Source of the DNA: Pontibacter pudoricolor
GTDB taxonomy: Bacteria > Bacteroidota > Bacteroidia > Cytophagales > Hymenobacteraceae
DNA: 64,000 nt
Assembly (NCBI RefSeq): GCF_010092985.1
Contig: NZ_CP048106.1
Location: 3,944,001 to 4,008,000 of the forward strand
Direction: 5' to 3'
The notes beneath the pieces are model-generated. The model was not told where the DNA came from, ran no database searches, and worked only from the letters and a program-made list of their open reading frames with translations. The position numbers and the translations under genes are program-made. Positions 26,457-34,373 of the stretch are shown here, in pieces (within the stretch, counting starts at the first letter, position 1; each line of letters starts with the position of its first letter).

Positions 26457-27791
26457 TTAATGCTCAGGCATTTCCCTGATAACCGCATCTTCGCGCATGT
26501 CTTCTTTAATCCTGAACAGCACCGATATCAGGCTTCTTTCTGACTTCTCCAGTACGCTGACCTCGTATTCATTAAAGTCTATCGTGTCGTTGATGTCTTC
26601 CGGAATCTGGCCGTAAAGTACACTTACCAGTCCGCCAACTGTTTCGTAGTCTTCGCCTTCGGGTAATGGGTAAGGTAAAAAATCGTTGGCGTCCGAAATA
26701 GGGGCTGAAGCGCTTACTTTATATTCGTAGTCGCTTACCAGTTCTACCAACGGCACTTCCTCATCGTACTCATCCTGAATTTCGCCTACCAGCTCCTCAA
26801 TAATATCTTCCATGGTAACAATACCCGATACGCCACCAAACTCATCGGTAACTATAGCTATGTGCATATGGCGGCGCTGGAACTGCTTCAGCAGGCGGTT
26901 GATCTTCTTGGTTTCCGGTACAAAATAAGCAGGGCGGATCAGTTTCTCCAGTACCACAGGCTCACCCATGCGAATAATGCTCAACAGGTCTTTTACATAC
27001 AGTACCCCAACTATATTATCGATGTTTCCGCTGTAAACAGGCAGGCGCGAGTATCCTTCGTTAAAGATGATCTCCATCAGGTCGTGTTCGCTGATGTTGC
27101 TGTCAATGGCCACCATTTTGGTACGCGGCACCAGGATCTGCTTTACCATGCGCTCATTAAACTGGAACACATTCTCTATCAGTTCGTGCTGCGAATCATG
27201 AATGGCACCGCCTTCGGCGCTTTGCTCAAACAACAGGCGTAACTCTTCGGCTGAGTGTACTTCGGAGCCATGCAGCGAGCGAATGCCAATGGAACGAAGG
27301 ATAAAGTTTGAGAAACCGTTAAGCAGCCATATAAACGGGATGAACAGGATATAGAAAAAGCGGAGCGGCAAGGCAATGGCCAGCGTAGTGGATTCCGGGC
27401 GTTGTATGGCAATGGATTTAGGCGCCAGCTCACCAAACACAATGTGCAGTACCGTAATCAGGGCAAAAGCAATTGGCAGGGCAATACTATGCGCAATTTC
27501 AGGGCTCGGCTCAAAACCAAAAGCAGCCATAATGTTGATGATGATCTGCGACACAACGCTTTCACCGATCCAACCTAAGCCCAGCGAAGCCAGCGTTATA
27601 CCCAATTGTGTGGCCGACAGGTAAGCGTCGAGGTGCGTGATCATGTGCTGTGCCAGCTTAGCCATTCTGTTGCCGGCCTGGGCACGCAGTTCTATCTGCG
27701 AAGACCGGACTTTTACAATAGCAAACTCTGCCGCCACAAAAAAGCCATTGAGCAGTACCAGGAATATAGTCAGGAAAATATTAAAAATCAT
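26457..27791 (-). CDS. Hemolysin-family CNNM/CorC membrane protein
   Basis: 444-aa inner-membrane protein of the CNNM/CorC (formerly hemolysin C) family, linked to Mg/Co efflux or homeostasis. An N-terminal DUF21/CNNM domain with about four membrane segments (MIFNIFLTIFLVLLNGFFVAAEFAIV..., AFGFEPSPEIAHSIALPIAF...) is followed by a pair of CBS domains (about residues 220-340; VPRTKMVAIDSN..., RHMHIAIVTDEFGGVSGIVTMEDIIEELVGEI) and the C-terminal CorC_HlyC domain (ETVGGLVSVLYGQIP). Complete length and no anomalies. Confidence 0.94.
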   Translation of the reverse strand: MIFNIFLTIFLVLLNGFFVAAEFAIVKVRSSQIELRAQAGNRMAKLAQHMITHLDAYLSATQLGITLASLGLGWIGESVVSQIIINIMAAFGFEPSPEIAHSIALPIAFALITVLHIVFGELAPKSIAIQRPESTTLAIALPLRFFYILFIPFIWLLNGFSNFILRSIGIRSLHGSEVHSAEELRLLFEQSAEGGAIHDSQHELIENVFQFNERMVKQILVPRTKMVAIDSNISEHDLMEIIFNEGYSRLPVYSGNIDNIVGVLYVKDLLSIIRMGEPVVLEKLIRPAYFVPETKKINRLLKQFQRRHMHIAIVTDEFGGVSGIVTMEDIIEELVGEIQDEYDEEVPLVELVSDYEYKVSASAPISDANDFLPYPLPEGEDYETVGGLVSVLYGQIPEDINDTIDFNEYEVSVLEKSERSLISVLFRIKEDMREDAVIREMPEH

Positions 27792-27922
27792 AGTTTATAT
27801 TAGGGAGCTTAAGCTACTACAGCTGTAAAATTAACTAAAATACGATGTTAACCTACAAATGTATATAGTTTAGAAAATATTGCCAGTTATAAAAGCGGTG
27901 AGAACTAGGCGGATAGGGCATA

Positions 27923-27960
27923 AAAACATAAAGGTGCCGTGGGAGGCACCTTTATGTTTT
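27923..27960. terminator. Intrinsic terminator downstream of the 102-aa protein gene
   Basis: A perfect 16-bp stem (AAAACATAAAGGTGCC at 27923-27938; complement 27945-27960) with a 6-base loop. Confidence 0.92.
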
Positions 27961-27978
27961 ATATACGTTGGCATCAAA

Positions 27979-28287
27979 CTAGGCCTGCAGCGCAAAAGAA
28001 GCCTTGGCGGTTGTAAATAACTCGTGGGCATTAGCAGAAGTCAGCCTCGGAAGAAATATCTTCTTTGCCTCATCTTCTGAAATCAGTTTGTACGTGTTTG
28101 TTGCCAGCGTATCGAGGAAGGGATTGCAAAAAGAATAAATATACTCGTCCGACATGGTTTTATAGACTACATGAAAGTTATGTTTCTCGTCCCTAACAAG
28201 TTTCATTGCCTTAAAAATGTAGTCAAACACTCTTCCGCATTCTGTCTTCAGTAGTTGTTGCTCTGTATGCTGTAGACTTTGTTTCAT
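27979..28287 (-). CDS. Small protein of unknown function (102 aa)
   Basis: Soluble, mixed-charge protein with no signal peptide or membrane segment. It is predicted mainly helical, with CGRVFDYIFKAMKLV and a C-terminal TSANAHELFTTAKASFAL stretch. I recognise no family. A perfect terminator 19 bases after the stop and normal composition support it as expressed. It stands alone between the CNNM/CorC gene and dsbD. Confidence 0.65.
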   Translation of the reverse strand: MKQSLQHTEQQLLKTECGRVFDYIFKAMKLVRDEKHNFHVVYKTMSDEYIYSFCNPFLDTLATNTYKLISEDEAKKIFLPRLTSANAHELFTTAKASFALQA

Positions 28288-28763
28288 TGCGTTTTGTTGG
28301 TTGAGTTATATTAATTCTTATTTACTCTACATTCAAAATTACTTTAAAATTCCTTCCCGCAAACCGGCAAATCAAGCTACTAAGTAAAAGACCGTACTGA
28401 ATTGGTGTACGTGCAATAATTAAGGGTAAAAGTTATAGTTCAGTAATGGTTGTTAAGGGTTTAATGTACTTGTATAATATACTGATAATATTTAATAAAA
28501 GTTATATTTTTATATATTTATTTTAAAGTATTTTATAAAAAGTTGCATTAACTCTATTTATTGAGAAGATTATAGTTGAATTATGGTTATGATAAAAGCT
28601 TTGATGTATGCAATTTGTATGCGCCGCCAAACTATAGTTGCAGGGCTGTAAACTATAAAATACGGGGCTTTTTATGCATGCCGTAAGTCAGGTTGGATTC
28701 GGTCGTTAGATGAGCGCAGTATGTATCGTTCAGGCTGCTTTACATCTTACTATAAACCATGGA
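28288..28763. other. AT-rich intergenic region upstream of dsbD
   Basis: About 480 bases without a gene. A long AT-rich block (about 28440-28580) is followed by an exact AACTATAGTT (28630-28639). The dsbD promoter lies at the right end. Confidence 0.5.
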
Positions 28764-28796
28764 TTGCACAAGGCAGTAATATATTTTTTACTTTTG
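28764..28796 (+). promoter_or_regulatory. Probable dsbD promoter
   Basis: TTG (28764-28766) and TACTTTTG (28789-28796) fit the Bacteroidota sigma-70 boxes (TTG at -33 and TAnnTTTG at -7) with a 22-base spacer. The box is followed within a few bases by CTATAGTT. Confidence 0.5.
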
Positions 28797-28880
28797 TACT
28801 ATAGTTGCTAACATAACACACATTACTCAGTTATATTTGACCGAAAGGCCTGTAGCGCTTACAAAAATTAAAAAGCACTT

Positions 28881-31088
28881 ATGCTTACCTATAAATCTTC
28901 TAAAACCCTTTTTGCAGTAGCGATGCTCTGGCTGGTTGCCTTCAGTGCCGTTGCGCAAGTGTTAAAACCTGCCACCTGGAGTTACGATGTTTCGAAGAAG
29001 CAAGTAGCTGTAGGCGAAGAAGTGGAGCTGATCTTTAATGCCCGCATAGACAAAGACTGGTACCTGTACTCTTCTGACTTTGATCCGGAGCTGGGCCCGA
29101 TGGTGACCGAGTTTAAATTCGAGAAGCATCCGTCTTACGAGCTGGTTGGTAAAGTGGTACCGGTTAAACCCAAAAAGAAATACGACGACCTGTGGGGCGG
29201 CGAGTATACCTACTTTGTTGGCACAGGCCAGTTCCGCCAGAAAATTAAAGTGCTGAAGCCCGAACTGCTGGTAAAAGGCAGTTACGAATACCAGGTTTGT
29301 ACCGATATAGATGGCCGTTGCATTCCGTTCGACGATGAATTTACTTTTAGTAACAAACAGATACAGGTAACCGGAAAAGCGGCAGCAGCAACAACACCTG
29401 CCACTGCAGAGCCAACGCAAACTATTACCCGCAACACGCAGAACGGAGCTGCTGAGCCAACACAAACTATAGCGCAGCCCGCTACTTCAGATACTACCAC
29501 ATCACCTGCTTTCTCGCAGGGTGCCGCCACTATAGATACCATAACTGCCCCTGAAACTACGGAAACAGTACAGACAACTATAGACGACACCACCTTAACC
29601 GAGCCTGCTACCGACCAGGGCGACATCTGGACATTGATGCTGGTTGCCTTTGGTTCCGGCTTGGTTGCCCTGCTAACACCATGCGTATTCCCGATGGTGC
29701 CCATGACAGTGAGTTTCTTTACCAATAGCAGCGGTAGTCGTACGCAGGGCATTGTTAAAGCAGCTGTTTATGGTCTTTCCATCATCGCCATCTATACCAT
29801 CATCGGAACTATAGTTGCCCGTTTGTTTGGTGCCGATGGGGCTAACTTTATCAGCACGCACTGGCTGCCGAATGTGCTCTTCTTCCTGGTGTTTGTAATT
29901 TTTGCAATGTCCTTTTTCGGGATGTTCGAGATTACACTGCCAAGCTCGTGGCTGACCAAAGTTGATGCGCAGGCAGATCGTGGCGGCTGGATCGGGGTTT
30001 TCTTTATGGCGTTTACACTGGTGCTGGTTTCGTTTTCCTGTACCGGGCCTATAGTTGGAAGTATATTAGTTGCATCGGCAGGCGGCGAAATGATCCGCCC
30101 TATTATGGGGATGTTTGCGTTCTCGCTGGCGTTTGCCCTGCCGTTTACCTTGTTCGCTATATTCCCGTCGTGGCTGAGCAGTTTACCAAAGTCTGGTGGC
30201 TGGCTTAACTCGGTTAAAGTAGTACTGGGTTTTATAGAACTGGCACTGGCGCTTAAATTCCTGAGCATTGCCGACCAGGTGTATCATTGGGGCATCCTGG
30301 ACCGCGAAGTTTACCTGGCCTTATGGATCGTGATCTTTACCCTGATGGGCTTTTACCTGCTGGGTAAGCTCAAGTTCTCGCACGACTCAGATCTGCCACA
30401 TATCAGTGTGCCGCGCCTGTTCTTCGCTATCGTTACGTTTGGCTTTGTAATCTATCTTATTCCGGGTATGTTCGGTGCACCGTTAAAAGCGCTGTCCGGG
30501 TACCTGCCTCCGCAAACCACCCAGGACTTTGACCTGAATGCTATTGTACGCCAGAGTAATGGGGGTGGTAACACTGTAAGTCTGGCATCCAACCAACTAT
30601 GCGAAACACCAAAATATAGTGACTTCCTGCGCCTGCCACATGGCCTGCAAGGCTACTTTGACCTGGAGCAAGCCAAAAAATGTGCTGCCGAGCAAGGCAA
30701 ACCTATATTTATAGACTTTACCGGCCACGGCTGCGTTAACTGCCGCGAAATGGAGGCCAACGTATGGTCGGATCCTGCTGTGCTTAAGCGCCTGCGCGAA
30801 GACTATGTAATTGCTGCCTTGTATGTAGATGATAAGTCTGAGTTGCCGCAAAGCGAATGGTATACCAGCAAGTACGACGGCAAAGAGAAAAAGACCTTAG
30901 GTAAAAAGTACGCCGATTACCAGATCACGAAATTCAACGTAAATGCGCAGCCGTATTATGTGCTGATGGATGAGAACGAAAATGTACTGGTTAAGCCTAT
31001 TGCTTACGACCTGAATGTGGAAAACTTTGTAAAGTTCCTGGACGCCGGTGTTGCTGCGCATAAGGCCAGAAAGATTGCACATAAGTAA
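28881..31088 (+). CDS. dsbD: Thiol:disulfide interchange protein DsbD
   Basis: Inner-membrane electron carrier that moves reducing power from cytoplasmic thioredoxin to periplasmic thiol proteins and cytochrome c maturation. A signal peptide leads to an N-terminal DsbD-alpha-like domain with a Cys pair (YQVCTDIDGRC, about residues 138-146). A Thr-rich linker (about residues 165-250) then precedes a CcdA-type core of eight membrane segments with its two Cys (TPCVFPMVP and FSCTGPIVG). The C-terminal thioredoxin domain has HGCVNC. All three redox centres are present and the length (735 aa) fits Bacteroidota DsbD. It ends before a strong shared terminator. Confidence 0.95.
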   Translation: MLTYKSSKTLFAVAMLWLVAFSAVAQVLKPATWSYDVSKKQVAVGEEVELIFNARIDKDWYLYSSDFDPELGPMVTEFKFEKHPSYELVGKVVPVKPKKKYDDLWGGEYTYFVGTGQFRQKIKVLKPELLVKGSYEYQVCTDIDGRCIPFDDEFTFSNKQIQVTGKAAAATTPATAEPTQTITRNTQNGAAEPTQTIAQPATSDTTTSPAFSQGAATIDTITAPETTETVQTTIDDTTLTEPATDQGDIWTLMLVAFGSGLVALLTPCVFPMVPMTVSFFTNSSGSRTQGIVKAAVYGLSIIAIYTIIGTIVARLFGADGANFISTHWLPNVLFFLVFVIFAMSFFGMFEITLPSSWLTKVDAQADRGGWIGVFFMAFTLVLVSFSCTGPIVGSILVASAGGEMIRPIMGMFAFSLAFALPFTLFAIFPSWLSSLPKSGGWLNSVKVVLGFIELALALKFLSIADQVYHWGILDREVYLALWIVIFTLMGFYLLGKLKFSHDSDLPHISVPRLFFAIVTFGFVIYLIPGMFGAPLKALSGYLPPQTTQDFDLNAIVRQSNGGGNTVSLASNQLCETPKYSDFLRLPHGLQGYFDLEQAKKCAAEQGKPIFIDFTGHGCVNCREMEANVWSDPAVLKRLREDYVIAALYVDDKSELPQSEWYTSKYDGKEKKTLGKKYADYQITKFNVNAQPYYVLMDENENVLVKPIAYDLNVENFVKFLDAGVAAHKARKIAHK

Positions 31089-31148
31089 TTGTTTGATCCG
31101 GGATTTTCAGGACTGGAGAATCAGCAGGATTGTATATCAGATAAAAAT

Positions 31149-31192
31149 AAAAAAGCAAAGCCCCACCAGATCTGGTGGGGCTTTGCTTTTTT
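31149..31192. terminator. Bidirectional terminator between dsbD and superoxide dismutase
   Basis: A 44-bp perfect palindrome centred on CAGATCTG, with GCAAAGCCCCACCAG as the GC-rich arm and A6/T6 ends. It serves both convergent genes. Confidence 0.95.
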
Positions 31193-31242
31193 AAAAGAAC
31201 TGTTTCATCTGAAAAGTTCTTTGTCTTATGTCGGAAGCAAAC

Positions 31243-31851
31243 TTACTTTGCTTCGTTGTAGCGGCGTGTTACTTCTTCCCAGTTTACTACGTTCCAGAAA
31301 GCGTTGATGTAATCCGGGCGGCGGTTCTGGTAATGCAGGTAATACGCGTGCTCCCAAACGTCCAGGCCCAGGATTGGCTGACCACCGCAACCTTCAGCAA
31401 ATGACATCAGGGTGTTGTCCTGGTTAGGAGTTGAGCAGATCTCCAGTTTACCATCTTTTACACATAGCCAGGCCCAGCCGGAACCGAAACGGGTAGCTGC
31501 AGCGGTATTAAATTTCTCTTTCATCTGATCGAAAGAACCAAATGCTGAATTGATCGCATCTGCCAGTTCGCCGGAAGGCTGACCGCCACCGTTTGGCGAT
31601 AGGATTGTCCAGAACAGGTTGTGGTTGTAATAACCTCCACCGTTGTTACGAACCGCTTTGTTTTCGCCATCAATGCTGGTCATGATCTCCTCGATAGTCT
31701 TGCCTTCCAGGTCAGTGCCGGCAATGGCCTTGTTCAGGTTGTCGGTATAGGCCTGGTGGTGTTTTGTATGGTGGATTTCCATGGTGCGTGCATCAATGTG
31801 CGGCTCCAGTGCATCGTAAGCATAAGGTAGTTTCGGAAGTTCGAAAGCCAT
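31243..31851 (-). CDS. Superoxide dismutase, Fe/Mn family
   Basis: Cytoplasmic enzyme that dismutates superoxide to oxygen and peroxide. 202 aa with the family pattern throughout: [18 protein letters not shown] at the start, metal His in HHTKHHQAY and NHNLFW, and the C-terminal [16 protein letters not shown] with the metal Asp and His. The active-site neighbourhood ([20 protein letters not shown]) is compatible with an Fe or cambialistic enzyme, but metal choice is not certain. A symmetrical sequence 32 bases upstream (31883-31911) may be a regulatory site. Confidence 0.95.
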   Translation of the reverse strand: MAFELPKLPYAYDALEPHIDARTMEIHHTKHHQAYTDNLNKAIAGTDLEGKTIEEIMTSIDGENKAVRNNGGGYYNHNLFWTILSPNGGGQPSGELADAINSAFGSFDQMKEKFNTAAATRFGSGWAWLCVKDGKLEICSTPNQDNTLMSFAEGCGGQPILGLDVWEHAYYLHYQNRRPDYINAFWNVVNWEEVTRRYNEAK

Positions 31852-31882
31852 AGTTTTGTATATTTTTATATGTGAACAATTA

Positions 31883-31911
31883 CATACGTAACAGTTGTAT
31901 GAGTACGTATG
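31883..31911. promoter_or_regulatory. Inverted repeat upstream of superoxide dismutase
   Basis: CATACGTA (31883-31890) and TACGTATG (31904-31911) are exact complements separated by 13 bases, and each half contains the palindrome TACGTA. The position, just upstream of the gene start, suits an operator for a dimeric redox or metal regulator. The regulator is unknown. Confidence 0.45.
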
Positions 31912-31938
31912 CGTTTAAACTCTTAGTTTCAAAATTAG

Positions 31939-32394
31939 TTATTTTCTTCTGGCTGCAAAGAAAGTTGCCATCAGGTCGGCACATTCCTGCGCCATAATGC
32001 CACTAACCATCTCAGTTTTAGGGTGTAGCAGATTGCCTACTCTTCTATAACCACGTTTGGGCTCATTTGTTCCGAATACTACCCGTTTTAACTGTGCCCA
32101 GTAACTGGCACCGGCACACATAATGCAGGGCTCAACGGTTACGTACAGGGTGCAATCGTGCAGGTACTTGTTGCCCAGGTACTCGGAGGCAGCGGTAAAG
32201 GCCAGCATCTCGGCATGGGCGGTTACGTCGTTCAGCTTCTCGGTCTGGTTGTAGGCTTTGGCTATAATGCGGTTGTTGGCAACTATAATGGCACCAATCG
32301 GAATTTCGCCTTCCTCAAAAGCCTGCTGCGCCTGCCGGTACGCCTGCTGCATAAAATGTTCGTCACTATAAATCGAAAGAAAATCTGTAGCCAT
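31939..32394 (-). CDS. tadA: tRNA adenosine deaminase-like nucleoside deaminase
   Basis: Zinc deaminase of the cytidine/deoxycytidylate deaminase fold; TadA converts the wobble adenosine of tRNA-Arg(ACG) to inosine. The zinc site is complete: HAEM (His and catalytic Glu) and PCIMCAGA (the two Cys). I use the start at 32394; an upstream in-frame ATG at 32430 adds a hydrophobic extension that family members lack. The motif set and 151-aa length fit TadA, but a guanine-deaminase-like relative cannot be fully excluded. Its upstream side is repeat cluster 3. Confidence 0.88.
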   Translation of the reverse strand: MATDFLSIYSDEHFMQQAYRQAQQAFEEGEIPIGAIIVANNRIIAKAYNQTEKLNDVTAHAEMLAFTAASEYLGNKYLHDCTLYVTVEPCIMCAGASYWAQLKRVVFGTNEPKRGYRRVGNLLHPKTEMVSGIMAQECADLMATFFAARRK

Positions 32395-32607
32395 AGTTGT
32401 AAAGGTAAACCCTAAGGCCAGGTTTAGCAAGGCTTAGTTACTGGTTGTTGGTTAGCTAACGTTCGTGAACTATAGTTGTAGCACTATACCAGGTCAGAAA
32501 TTGTCTCCTTGAGGACAAGTGAAAACGGGCATTCGAAACTTGCGGGCGAAGCTCCTAGGGATGTTAAATCAACAACTATAGAACTATAGCTCAAACTATA
32601 GAAGTAT

Positions 32608-32646
32608 CAGAAAGTCCCCTTTGAAAGGGGCAGGGGGATGACAAAG
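32608..32646 (-). repeat. R4 GC-rich palindromic repeat, copy 2
   Basis: GAAAGTCCCCTTTGAAAGGG followed by GCAGGGGGATGACAAA, the complement of the copies at 10811 and 41871. Confidence 0.75.
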
Positions 32647-32682
32647 AGTAACTATAGAACTACTAAACTACAATTATTGCCG

Positions 32683-32716
32683 GAATTCCCCTCCCGGGAG
32701 GGACAGGTGTGGGTTA
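32683..32716 (-). repeat. R3 GC-rich palindromic repeat, copy 3
   Basis: AATTCCCCTCCCGGGAGGGA followed by CAGGTGTGGGTT. The CCCTCCCGGGAGGG core is a perfect palindrome. Confidence 0.75.
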
Positions 32717-32753
32717 AACTGCTACTGTAGTCACAATAGCCAATGCTACTACA

Positions 32754-32831
32754 ATGCCTGCCCCTGCCGGGCCAGTTGCGTCAGGAGACACAACGCCATC
32801 GTAAGACACGAGCGAGGACGCTCGCGCCAGC
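32754..32831 (-). repeat. R2 tandem-hairpin repeat, copy 2
   Basis: Minus-strand copy very similar to the one at 41624. On the plus strand it reads ATGCCTGCCCCTGCCGGGCC, then a stem GTTGCGTC/GACACAAC with loop AGGA, then the hairpin CGAGCGAGGACGCTCG. Confidence 0.8.
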
Positions 32832-32890
32832 AGAAGTGGGGATGACCAACAGAAACTATAAAACTATAACTCAAACTATAGCAACAACAG

Positions 32891-32923
32891 AAATTCCCCT
32901 CCCGGGAGGGGCAGGGGTGGGTT
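32891..32923 (-). repeat. R3 GC-rich palindromic repeat, copy 4
   Basis: AAATTCCCCTCCCGGGAGGG followed by GCAGGGGTGGGTT, directly preceded by ACTATAGCAACAACAG. It is nearly the same composite as the copy at 24178. Confidence 0.78.
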
Positions 32924-33072
32924 TATGGCAGCAACTATAGCCGGAGCCTAAAAAACTCGCCCACAAGATCCTTCCAGGATGACAAAAAGAGAAGGGATAG
33001 CAACTATAGAATGATAGCTACAACTATAGCAAAAGCCTAATCCTGAAAATCTCATTAATCTCGGTTCAGACA

Positions 33073-33105
33073 AAAAAAGCCTCTCCTGCTCACAGAAGAG
33101 GCTTT
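33073..33105 (-). terminator. Intrinsic terminator of the 33126-33683 gene
   Basis: Stem AAAGCCTCT (33076-33084) with AGAGGCTTT (33097-33105) and, on the minus strand, a run of seven T after the stem. Confidence 0.88.
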
Positions 33106-33125
33106 CAAACTATAGGTAGTTGAAA

Positions 33126-33683
33126 TTACTTTTTGATTTTGACTGAGCCCATGATCTCGCGGGCCGTGTCTTGCCAGTCGTTTTTTAGCTGGAACGGGAT
33201 ATGCAACGTGTAGATCTGGAGTTGTCTGCCAACTATAGTATACTGTATAATGCTGTATTTCTGTACAGGTCTCAGGTTAGAAGCGCCGCGTGTATCAGCA
33301 AGCCTTGATACAAACTCAAAAACTATAAATTTCTGTCCTTTAACCTCTGTTACTTCCTGCCGGATAAAGTCGATGTTGGTGAAAGTTTCTACCAGGTTGG
33401 CTTTGTAAAACTCGCGCAGCATATCCAAATCCTCGGCATGGAACGTTGAGCGCTTCAGGGTTAAATTAAAGTCGATGTTGCCATCAGGGCTGGTATATGC
33501 AGCTACGGGCCTCGTAGTTGCAGGGTATTCCCGGGCAATGTCATCGTCAGACATTGGCATGAAATCTTTTGGCAACAGGATGCTGATCTCTTTGGTAAGA
33601 TTTATCTTCTTCAGTTTTGGCGCGGCAAAAGCAGCACCGGCAATAAGGATGATAGCTAAAAATGCTAAATAACGCATGTTCAT
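33126..33683 (-). CDS. Secreted protein of unknown function
   Basis: 185 aa with a Sec signal peptide (cleavage near AFAAP) and a mature domain rich in beta strands: KEISILLPKDFMPMSDDDIAREYPATTRPVAAYTSPDGNIDFNLTLK and later IDFIRQEVTEVKGQKFIVFEFVSRL. The layout resembles small periplasmic beta proteins annotated as hypothetical in Bacteroidota; I know no function. Start could be 33683 or 33677 (second Met). It has its own terminator and no evident operon partner. Confidence 0.75.
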   Translation of the reverse strand: MNMRYLAFLAIILIAGAAFAAPKLKKINLTKEISILLPKDFMPMSDDDIAREYPATTRPVAAYTSPDGNIDFNLTLKRSTFHAEDLDMLREFYKANLVETFTNIDFIRQEVTEVKGQKFIVFEFVSRLADTRGASNLRPVQKYSIIQYTIVGRQLQIYTLHIPFQLKNDWQDTAREIMGSVKIKK

Positions 33684-33865
33684 AAGGGTTGTGTAGGCAA
33701 AGCTATAAATTATTGTTCAAATAACAGGTAGTAAGTGAAAGTGGTGCAATTTCTCTGCCAAAAGTTTGAGATTGCTAACGAAGCCGGGGATTTAAAAAGT
33801 ATCCAATAGCTATAGTTGCCGTTACAAACTATAGATTGATCCATAACTATAAACAAACTATAACT

Positions 33866-34297
33866 ATGCTAAACGACTTAATTAATTCTGTAAAAGGACA
33901 ACTGACCGGCGAACTGCAAAACAAATTCCAGATGCAGCCCGACACCGCCAACAAAGCCGTAGACCTTGCCAAAGATGACCTGGAGAATGGCCTTAAAAAC
34001 GAAGCGACCAGCGGTAACTTTGGCGGTATACTGGATGTGCTGAAAGGAAACAAAGGTGCAACTGAACAGCCTCAGGTAAATAACATGATCGGAAAATATG
34101 TGAACAACCTGAGCACGAAACTGGGTGTGCCTGAATCTATAGCTAAACAGGCAGGGCCGTTCGTAATCTCGTTCATCATGCAGAAGCTGTCGGGTAAAGT
34201 GTCATCGGAAGGTGATCTGATGGGCATGTTGGGTGGTAGCCTGAAGGATAAACTGCCCGGCGGCTTAGGCGATAAGCTGGGTGGGATGTTTAAGTAA
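33866..34297 (+). CDS. Small Gly/Lys-rich protein, DUF937-like
   Basis: 143 aa, mostly helical and soluble with no signal peptide. It begins MLNDLINSVKGQLTGELQ and ends with a Gly/Leu/Lys pattern (GGSLKDKLPGGLGDKLGGMF). This resembles DUF937-type proteins but the match is not strong. I use the ATG at 33866; an in-frame start at 33836 falls inside a run of ACTATA repeats. It is convergent with the permease-peptidase gene, with a terminator between. Confidence 0.75.
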   Translation: MLNDLINSVKGQLTGELQNKFQMQPDTANKAVDLAKDDLENGLKNEATSGNFGGILDVLKGNKGATEQPQVNNMIGKYVNNLSTKLGVPESIAKQAGPFVISFIMQKLSGKVSSEGDLMGMLGGSLKDKLPGGLGDKLGGMFK

Positions 34298-34319
34298 CTA
34301 TAAACTCAACTATAAAAAT

Positions 34320-34350
34320 GAAGCCATACCCGGAAAGGTATGGCTTCTGT
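34320..34350. terminator. Intrinsic terminator between convergent genes
   Basis: An 11-bp perfect stem (GAAGCCATACC at 34320-34330; complement 34337-34347) with a 6-base loop, and A/T runs on both sides. Confidence 0.88.
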
Positions 34351-34373
34351 GTTTAAACGTAACTATAGGCTCT

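Larger units (their letters stand above)
32395..33075. repeat. Intergenic repeat cluster 3
   Basis: About 680 bases without a supported gene between two minus-strand genes. It carries an exact AACTATAGTT (32468-32477), one R4 unit, two R3 units, one R2 unit and numerous CTATAG motifs. Short open frames across it are repeat-derived. Confidence 0.85.
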
